This document shows positions 7,465 through 12,546 of a DNA stretch of 14,889 nucleotides, piece by piece. The position numbers and the translations under genes are program-made. The stretch lies in NCBI GenBank assembly GCA_023411715.1, contig JAEYOM010000036.1, forward strand, positions 1 through 14,889, read 5' to 3'. Below the pieces are notes generated by a model, which searched no databases, was not told the DNA's origin, and saw only the letters and a list, made by a program, of their open reading frames with translations. This stretch comes from Bacillota bacterium (GTDB taxonomy: Bacteria > Bacillota > Clostridia > Acetivibrionales > DTU013). Within the stretch, counting starts at the first letter, position 1. Each line of letters begins with the position of its first letter.

Positions 7465-8460
7465 TTACTCACTTCTCAGGATTGTGTCGATCTGATCTAA
7501 CTGGGCCTTCGTCAAAGGTCCAAATTTCATTGCATTTGTATTCTCCTCCGCCTGCCTGGCGCTTTTAAATCCCGTTATGGGAATCAGGCTGCCGCTTTGG
7601 GCCCAAATCCATGCAATTGCGCCCTGTACCAGGCTCCTCCCCTCGCTTGTAAGGATCTCCCTTATCGCATCGAGCTTTTTCAAAAACTCCTCCTTCGGCC
7701 TGCCGTTTTCAAAATAGGGAACCCAATCATAGCCGCTTCCCCTGACGTCGTCCGGTCCGACTGCGGAACCTCGGGTAAATTTGCCGCTCAATAATCCCAT
7801 AGCCAGCGGTGAATTAATTATCCCGGAGTAACGGAACTTCTCACATAACGCTATCATTTCTTTTTCCTCAGCAGAGTTTTTGAAAATATTAAACCCGAAC
7901 TGTAAGCAAGCGCCGTCGGACTTCCCGGCAAATAACCCTGCCAGGTCCGGCATACCTGTACTCCAGCCATACTCTCGAATCTTACCTTCCTTTTTCAACT
8001 TGTCCAACGTTTCTGTCAAAGGATCGATTTCCTCCTTTTTTATTTCATAGACGTGGAGCTGGTACAAATCGATATAGTCCGTCTGCAATCTTCTAAGAGA
8101 CGCTTCGCATGCCTTTCTTATATACGCCTCCGAAACATCATAATCCCCCGGCACATCCCGCTTTACAGGGTCGAATATGTAACCGAATTTGGTTGCTATA
8201 ACCGCTTCACATCTTCTGCCCTTCAAGGCCTCTCCTAGTATTTCCTCACTATGCCCGGTGCCATATACATCGGATGTATCAAAAAAATTGCACCTCGCAT
8301 CCAGTGCGTGTGTGATTGCAAATTTCGATTCCCGGTCATCCACTGCTCCATATGAATCCATCTTCCCACAGAAGGTAAAATAACCTCCGATCGGCCAGCA
8401 TCCCATCCCGACAGCACTGACACTGATTCCGGACTTCCCCAATAACCTTGTCATACTCAT
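7465..8460 (-). CDS. Aldo/keto reductase
   Basis: This 331-residue NAD(P)H-dependent oxidoreductase of the (beta/alpha)8 AKR superfamily reduces carbonyl groups of aldehydes or ketones. The catalytic tetrad is visible: D61 and Y66 (FFDTSDVYGTGHSEEILGEA), K91 (VIATKFGY) and H136 (YIDLYQLHVYE). The C-terminal cofactor region is seen as PITGFKSARQAEENTNA. Length and the MTRLLGKSGISVSAVGMGCW opening are typical of AKR11/AKR13-like bacterial enzymes. GGAG lies six bases before the ATG. It is transcribed divergently from the MocR-type regulator at 8569, across a short control region. Because MocR proteins bind pyridoxal phosphate and some AKRs are pyridoxal reductases, a vitamin B6 role is possible but not shown. 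A sugar aldehyde substrate is equally open. Confidence 0.92.
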   Translation of the reverse strand: MSMTRLLGKSGISVSAVGMGCWPIGGYFTFCGKMDSYGAVDDRESKFAITHALDARCNFFDTSDVYGTGHSEEILGEALKGRRCEAVIATKFGYIFDPVKRDVPGDYDVSEAYIRKACEASLRRLQTDYIDLYQLHVYEIKKEEIDPLTETLDKLKKEGKIREYGWSTGMPDLAGLFAGKSDGACLQFGFNIFKNSAEEKEMIALCEKFRYSGIINSPLAMGLLSGKFTRGSAVGPDDVRGSGYDWVPYFENGRPKEEFLKKLDAIREILTSEGRSLVQGAIAWIWAQSGSLIPITGFKSARQAEENTNAMKFGPLTKAQLDQIDTILRSE

Positions 8461-8474
8461 AGTAATCTCCTACC

Positions 8475-8503
8475 TTTACATATTATTTTAACTTTATTAT
8501 AAT
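8475..8503 (+). promoter_or_regulatory. Sigma-A promoter of the MocR-type regulator gene
   Basis: TTTACA (8475-8480, five of six matches) and a perfect TATAAT (8498-8503) are separated by exactly 17 bp. The predicted start near 8510 gives a leader of about 60 bases to the ATG at 8569. The ATTATAAT core also reads TATAAT on the minus strand (8496-8501). There its -35 partner is poor, so the divergent aldo/keto reductase may share this box and need an activator. Confidence 0.75.
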
Positions 8504-8510
8504 TACAGTG

Positions 8511-8556
8511 ATTGGCTGGATTCAGAACCAATTATGCGAAATTTCAGCAACCAATT
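8511..8556. promoter_or_regulatory. Candidate MocR operator: two direct AACCAATT repeats plus an inverted ATTGG
   Basis: AACCAATT occurs at 8526-8533 and again at 8549-8556, a 23-bp step (about two helical turns). Each copy is preceded by TTCAG. An inverted half-site ATTGG lies at 8511-8515. Direct repeats, sometimes with an inverted copy, are the usual operator form for MocR proteins such as GabR and PdxR. Relative to the regulator gene these sites lie in the leader just after the predicted transcription start, which suits autorepression. Relative to the aldo/keto reductase they lie upstream of a promoter with a weak -35, which suits activation. Binding is inferred from layout. Confidence 0.6.
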
Positions 8557-8558
8557 TT

Positions 8559-8564
8559 GAGGTG
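8559..8564 (+). promoter_or_regulatory. Ribosome binding site fixing the MocR start
   Basis: GAGGTG ends four bases before the ATG at 8569. It selects this ATG over the upstream in-frame TTG at 8512, which has no ribosome site and falls at about the predicted transcription start. Confidence 0.75.
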
Positions 8565-8568
8565 CAGC

Positions 8569-10134
8569 ATGTATGGCATCAAAATCGAGAAAGACGCAAA
8601 CGTCTCCATACCCCGGCAAATATGCAGCCAAATGCGCATACTGATCGAATCGGGCGAACTCAGGAATGGAACCAGGCTGCCGCCTACGAGAACAATCGCA
8701 GGAGAACTGAATATCAACCGGAACATAATGGTAGAGGTATATGAGCAGCTGACTGCCGAAGGATATCTGGAAAGTCGCACCGGTTCGGGAACTTTTGTTT
8801 CGGCTGATATAAATATGCCGATCAGCAGGTCCTCCGGTGTACCTGTCGATGTAACTGCCGATGTATCTGCTGATGTATCTGCTGATGTATCTGTCGGTAT
8901 ATCTTCTGATGTATCTGCTGATGTATCTGCCGATGTATCTGCTGATGTATCTGTCGGTATATCCCCTGCATCTGCCGGTTCATTTGCCGGAACATCCGGT
9001 CTGCTCTCCGCCAATACTGCACCGAATAAAAAAGAGCTAATTGAGTTTGAAACCGGAATCCCGGATCTGACCTTATTCCCTGCAGTATTATGGGGAAAGT
9101 ATCTCAGGCAATCCTCAGAAAACTCTTACCATTTTGACGAAAACCTTCATGAGATCATGGGCGACAAGGAACTGCGCAATGTACTTTCAGAATATCTCCT
9201 CAGAGTCAAGGGAATACATAGCAGTCCTGAACAAATAATGATCGTATCCGGCTCCTCCGGCGGTTTCCTACTGATTGCGCAGGCCTTGTCAAAGCTGTTC
9301 GGCAGAGTATTTCTCGAAGATCCCACCGTTGATTTTACACGTAACATCTTCCTGCAAATGGGCTATGCTGTTACTCCCGTACCTGTTGATCGCTGCGGGA
9401 TGGATATTCCGGTGCTTGTGGCTCGAAAAGACAGAGGTCTTTTCCTTGTGACCTCATCACATCAATTCCCGACAGGCAGCATCCTGTCATTGCACAGAAG
9501 GCTCAATGCAATAGAAACGGCAGAAAAAACAGACAGCTATATAATAGAAGATGATTATGACAGTGAATTCCGCTTGAAAGGGATGCCTATCCCGCCGCTT
9601 CAGGTTCTTTCTCCATCCAGAGTCATATATGTCGGGACCTTCAGCAAAACACTTTTCCCCGGTCTGAGAATTGGATTTATCGTCATCCCCGATCAGTTGA
9701 CCGGAATACTGAACAAGGCTAAGAGCAGCCTGAATATGTACACTTCGGTGATCGAACAAAGAGCATTGGCCAATTTTATTGACGATGGACACCTTGACCG
9801 TCATATATACAAAATGAAGAATGTATATAAGAAGCGCAGAGCATCTCTGATAGAGTATCTCACGGGGTACTTCGGCGAAGATATCGCGATCATCGGAGAC
9901 GAAGCAGGAATGCATATACAGGTAGAATTTTTGAGCCGGGACCTCCCTCCGTTGGACTGGGACCAATCCCGAAAGTACGGAATAGTTGTTGAGCCTGTTG
10001 AAGATTTCTGCATGATCAAAGGGAACAACAGGAACAAGATCGTGCTGGGCTATGGAAATATTGATCAAAGCCGCATGGAGGAAGGCGTTAAAAAGCTTTA
10101 TGAATTTATCAGGGTTTCCATTTCTATGGGCTGA
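8569..10134 (+). CDS. MocR-type (GntR-aminotransferase fusion) transcriptional regulator
   Basis: From the ATG at 8569 this is a 521-residue protein. A GntR-type winged helix spans about residues 3-78, with SGELRNGTRLPPTRTIAGEL and EGYLESRTGSGTFV as landmarks. A linker runs to about residue 155. The rest is a fold-type I aminotransferase domain used as a pyridoxal-phosphate or effector sensor. It shows SGSSGGFLLIAQAL, the DDYDSEF cofactor motif (about 328-334) and the PLP lysine K360 in GTFSKTLFPGLRIGF. Part of the linker is made of repeated DVSA tetrapeptides encoded by 12-bp repeats, which is unusual. It is divergent from the aldo/keto reductase gene, its likely target, and probably regulates itself. 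The gene converges with uridine kinase with an 11-bp gap. The family is certain and the effector is unknown. Confidence 0.95.
   Translation: MYGIKIEKDANVSIPRQICSQMRILIESGELRNGTRLPPTRTIAGELNINRNIMVEVYEQLTAEGYLESRTGSGTFVSADINMPISRSSGVPVDVTADVSADVSADVSVGISSDVSADVSADVSADVSVGISPASAGSFAGTSGLLSANTAPNKKELIEFETGIPDLTLFPAVLWGKYLRQSSENSYHFDENLHEIMGDKELRNVLSEYLLRVKGIHSSPEQIMIVSGSSGGFLLIAQALSKLFGRVFLEDPTVDFTRNIFLQMGYAVTPVPVDRCGMDIPVLVARKDRGLFLVTSSHQFPTGSILSLHRRLNAIETAEKTDSYIIEDDYDSEFRLKGMPIPPLQVLSPSRVIYVGTFSKTLFPGLRIGFIVIPDQLTGILNKAKSSLNMYTSVIEQRALANFIDDGHLDRHIYKMKNVYKKRRASLIEYLTGYFGEDIAIIGDEAGMHIQVEFLSRDLPPLDWDQSRKYGIVVEPVEDFCMIKGNNRNKIVLGYGNIDQSRMEEGVKKLYEFIRVSISMG
8848..8967 (+). repeat. Two-level tandem repeat in the MocR linker (2 x 60 bp, each five 12-bp units)
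   Basis: The stretch consists of 12-bp units based on GATGTATCTGCT. They form two 60-bp blocks (8848-8907 and 8908-8967), each ending in the same order: a GATGTATCTGTC unit and then a GGTATATC unit. The blocks encode DVTA-DVSA-DVSA-DVSV-GISS and DVSA-DVSA-DVSA-DVSV-GISP. The near identity of the blocks indicates recent duplication of a 60-bp block on top of 12-bp expansion. It lies entirely within the interdomain linker, and the length is a multiple of three, so the reading frame is kept. Confidence 0.95.
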
Positions 10135-10145
10135 CTTTATTGATC

Positions 10146-10772
10146 TTATTCATCCCAATTTTCGATGATGTTCTTTATCCTGTCTACGAGCATCGAAAAT
10201 GCGACGTTATTCATCCCGCCTTCGGGAATAACGACATCCGCCTTCTTTTTACTCGGCTCTATAAATGCCTCATGCATAGGTTTTACCGTATTCAGATACT
10301 GGTTGACCACAGAGTCCAGGTCCCTGCCTCTTTCATGGATATCCCGCATGAGCCTCCTGGCGAACCTGATATCGGCATCGGTATCGACAAATACCTTCAT
10401 ATCCATCAGTTCGGCCAACTGCGGGTTTTCAAAGATAAGGATCCCCTCCAATATGATGACACGCTTCGGATCTTCCCTAACTGTATCTTTCAGCCTTTTA
10501 TATTCGACGAAGGAATAAGTCGGCCGTTCTATAGCTTCAAACCTCTTAAGCTGTGTTAACTGCTCTGTCAGAAGCTTTGAGTCAAAGGCATCAGGATGGT
10601 CAAAATTAAGGAGTTTTCTTTCTTCATATGTAAGGTTGTCAAAAGAATTATAGTAAAAATCCTGACATAGAAGAACTACATCGTCCCCAAAGGTATTTTT
10701 CAATCTCTTTGCAAGAGTAGTCTTGCCCGAGCCCGTTCCTCCGGCTATTCCTATCAGTACGGCATGTTTCAT
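10146..10772 (-). CDS. udk: Uridine kinase
   Basis: This 208-residue enzyme of pyrimidine salvage phosphorylates uridine and cytidine to UMP and CMP in the cytoplasm using a nucleoside triphosphate. It has the P-loop GIAGGTGSGKTT (8-19), catalytic D38 in QDFYY, HPDAF (59-63) for nucleoside binding, IILEGI (107-111) and the lid region RRLMRDIHERGR (139-150), all standard for Udk. The frame is open upstream to an ATG at 10808. I prefer the ATG at 10770-10772 because GGAG lies seven bases before it and the protein then begins MKHAVLIGIAGG as in relatives. The upstream ATG would fall at the predicted transcription start. It is a single-gene unit with its own strong promoter, convergent with the MocR gene. 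Confidence 0.95.
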   Translation of the reverse strand: MKHAVLIGIAGGTGSGKTTLAKRLKNTFGDDVVLLCQDFYYNSFDNLTYEERKLLNFDHPDAFDSKLLTEQLTQLKRFEAIERPTYSFVEYKRLKDTVREDPKRVIILEGILIFENPQLAELMDMKVFVDTDADIRFARRLMRDIHERGRDLDSVVNQYLNTVKPMHEAFIEPSKKKADVVIPEGGMNNVAFSMLVDRIKNIIENWDE

Positions 10773-10813
10773 GTCCGATCTCCAGGTAAATATGTAATGT
10801 GCCTTCATCCAAG

Positions 10814-10842
10814 ATTATACCAAAGTTTGTTTTCACCCTCAA
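10814..10842 (-). promoter_or_regulatory. Strong sigma-A promoter of uridine kinase
   Basis: The minus strand has TTGAGG (10837-10842) and TATAAT (10814-10819) separated by 17 bp, with the extended TGn just before the -10. The predicted start near 10807 gives a leader of about 35 bases to the preferred ATG. This is the best promoter match in the window. Confidence 0.8.
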
Positions 10843-10877
10843 GAAAGCCTCTCTATAAATACCGGTCCTCCGGCCGT

Positions 10878-10938
10878 AAAAAGCCCCGGCGGAAAGACAC
10901 GGCGGAAAGACACGGCGGAAATCTCCGTTGGGGCTTTT
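10878..10938 (-). terminator. Rho-independent terminator of the MATE gene, with an expanded loop
   Basis: AAAAGCCCC (10879-10887) and GGGGCTTTT (10930-10938) form a perfect 9-bp stem. On the minus strand the stem is followed by a T-run (CTTTTTAC), as expected 45 bp after the MATE stop codon. Flanking bases CGGA/TCCG extend the stem past a two-base mismatch. In plus-strand RNA that mismatch would be two G-U pairs, so it may work both ways. The loop carries 13-bp tandem repeats. Confidence 0.75.
10888..10922 (+). repeat. 13-bp tandem repeat inside a terminator loop
   Basis: GGCGGAAAGACAC occurs at 10888-10900 and 10901-10913, followed by a partial third copy GGCGGAAAT at 10914-10922. All three carry a CGGCGGA- or GGCGGA-type arm that can pair with TCTCCG on the other side of the terminator, so the inner stem has alternative registers. 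Confidence 0.9.
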
Positions 10939-10983
10939 CGATATACTGTTCGCCGCATCCAGGGCCCGGACATTTTATAGGAT

Positions 10984-12360
10984 CTACATTTCCACAGCTC
11001 CGGCTCTATTCAAAGCCGGCTTACGGATTTGCTTCCGGGCATAGAAGAAGCTGCCCACCTGGCCCAGCCCCGCCAGGGTCCATGTCACGGGATAGCAGGC
11101 AAATAGCATGATCTCTGTTGGATACCAGGCAAAGAGAGTAACCAGCCAAACGATTCGCATGATGCAGGCGCCGACCAGCGTACAGAGCATCGGAATTATT
11201 GAATAGCCCATACCACGGGTCAGGCCGGGATAAACGTTCATAATGCCGCATGTGAAGTATGCACCCATCATGATATTCAAGCGCAGCATACCAAGTTCAA
11301 TGACCTTGGGATCGGACGTGAAAATACTCAGCAGAGGCCTGCCGAAGAGCATCGTCGCACCACCCATAAGAATCCATGTGGCAATTACCAATACCGTACA
11401 CACCTTTGCAACGGCGTCGATCCGATCATATTTCTTAGCGCCCATGTTCTGTCCTGTAAAGGTGATGGCCGCATTGTAATATGCATTCATTGTGGTACCA
11501 ATCAAGTTTTCGACATTGCCCGACGCTGAACTGGCCGCCACCATGATAGTTCCGAAGGAATTGACAGCCGCCTGTATCAACACGTTTGAAATGGAGAACA
11601 GTGAGCTCTGCAATCCCGCAGGCAGGCCGATCTTCAATATATTCTTCAGCTTCTGGCCATCGATACGCATCTGCCGCGGTATGAAGCGTATCGCTCCGTC
11701 ATATCTGTACAGGCAGATCATGATCAACAATACCGAAAGATATTCGGAAATGACCGTGGACCAAGCCACGCCTTCGATGCTCATGTGCAGCACGATCACA
11801 AAGAACAGGTCGAATATAACATGCACGACGCCGGTAACAATGAGGTAATACATGGGATGGCGGCTGTCGCCTACGGCACGCATGATGGCAGCGCCGAAGT
11901 TGTACACCATGAGGGCGGGTATGCCTATAAAGTAGATTTTCATATACAGTACCGACAGGTCAAGAATATCCTCCGGGGTTCCCATAATAACCAGCAAAGG
12001 CTCACAAAGGACAAGACCCAGAACCATGACAACCAACCCGCTGATGATGCTGATGAAGATGGAAGTGTGAACTGACCGGCTCACGTCGTTCGGCTTACCG
12101 GCGCCGTAATCCTGCGCCACAACGACGCTCGTACCTACCGACAAGCCCATAAACAGGTTGACGATAAGGTTAATAAGAGCGCCTGTCGCACCGACCGCAG
12201 CCAGCGCGCCGCTGCCCGAAAAGCGTCCTACGACTACCATATCGACAGTATTGAACAACAGCTGCAGGATATTCATAGCCATAATGGGCAGGGCGAATAT
12301 CAATATCTTACCGAACAACGGTCCGCTGCACATATCCATGTCACGGTTCCGTACGAACAT
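10984..12360 (-). CDS. MATE-family multidrug/metabolite efflux protein
   Basis: This 458-residue inner-membrane antiporter has about twelve hydrophobic segments in two related halves. The first half opens with FGKILIFALPIMAMNILQLL, then NTVDMVVVGRFSG and AAVGATGALINLI, which are signature segments of MATE proteins. The second half repeats the pattern with LKIGLPAGLQSSLFSISN and SASGNVENL. Such proteins export cationic drugs or metabolites by sodium or proton exchange. The substrate cannot be told. The ATG at 12358-12360 gives the usual short N-terminus, but the best ribosome site (AAGGAAG, 12371-12377) is a little far away. A two-codon ATG-ACC-TGA frame lies between and overlaps the start. 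It stands alone, with its own terminator. Confidence 0.93.
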   Translation of the reverse strand: MFVRNRDMDMCSGPLFGKILIFALPIMAMNILQLLFNTVDMVVVGRFSGSGALAAVGATGALINLIVNLFMGLSVGTSVVVAQDYGAGKPNDVSRSVHTSIFISIISGLVVMVLGLVLCEPLLVIMGTPEDILDLSVLYMKIYFIGIPALMVYNFGAAIMRAVGDSRHPMYYLIVTGVVHVIFDLFFVIVLHMSIEGVAWSTVISEYLSVLLIMICLYRYDGAIRFIPRQMRIDGQKLKNILKIGLPAGLQSSLFSISNVLIQAAVNSFGTIMVAASSASGNVENLIGTTMNAYYNAAITFTGQNMGAKKYDRIDAVAKVCTVLVIATWILMGGATMLFGRPLLSIFTSDPKVIELGMLRLNIMMGAYFTCGIMNVYPGLTRGMGYSIIPMLCTLVGACIMRIVWLVTLFAWYPTEIMLFACYPVTWTLAGLGQVGSFFYARKQIRKPALNRAGAVEM

Positions 12361-12380
12361 CAGGTCATCGCTTCCTTCGA

Positions 12381-12401
12381 GTTATTGTTAATTATAATAA
12401 C
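12381..12401. promoter_or_regulatory. Operator-like dyad upstream of the MATE gene
   Basis: GTTATT (12381-12386) and AATAAC (12396-12401) form a perfect 6-bp inverted repeat with a nine-base spacer. A TATAAT on the minus strand (12391-12396) lies inside it. Short dyads over a -10 are typical repressor sites for efflux genes. The region is AT-rich, so chance is possible. Confidence 0.4.
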
Positions 12402-12546
12402 ACATGGGCGGGAACATTTGCACTCATTTATAATACTTGCTCTATCATACTTAAAATAAAGTCGAACCGGATCATGGCCGCAGCTCCTTGCAGAGAGCCC
12501 ATAAAAGCCTGAAGTCCTGGGGAGGGCCTCTGTTAAGAAGACTGCC
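12402..12546. other. Intergenic region between ligD and the MATE gene
   Basis: Between the ligD stop and the MATE dyad I see only the possible MATE promoter. Weak inverted repeats occur after the ligD stop, but none is followed by a T-run, so no clear ligD terminator was found. Confidence 0.5.
12427..12455 (-). promoter_or_regulatory. Possible promoter of the MATE gene
   Basis: The minus strand has TTTAAG (12450-12455, three of six matches) 17 bp from TATAAA (12427-12432). It would give a leader of about 60 bases that includes the dyad at 12381-12401. The match is moderate, and the TATAAT inside the dyad is an alternative with no good -35. Confidence 0.35.

Noticed and set aside
8512..8568. 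Upstream TTG start for the MocR gene, adding 19 residues
   Set aside because: It lies at about the predicted transcription start, has no ribosome site, and overlaps the operator-like repeats. The ATG at 8569 has GAGGTG and gives the normal MocR N-terminus.
8848..8967. CRISPR-like array
   Set aside because: The repeats are contiguous 12-bp coding units without unique spacers and lie inside a protein gene.
8544..9022. Two open frames on the minus strand across the MocR linker
   Set aside because: They are open because the 12-bp repeats have no stop in several frames. Their translations are low-complexity mirror images of the repeat, and no ribosome site or family motif was seen.
10773..10808. 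Upstream ATG for uridine kinase, adding 12 residues
   Set aside because: It coincides with the predicted transcription start of a strong promoter and lacks a ribosome site. The ATG at 10772 is preceded by GGAG and matches the usual start.
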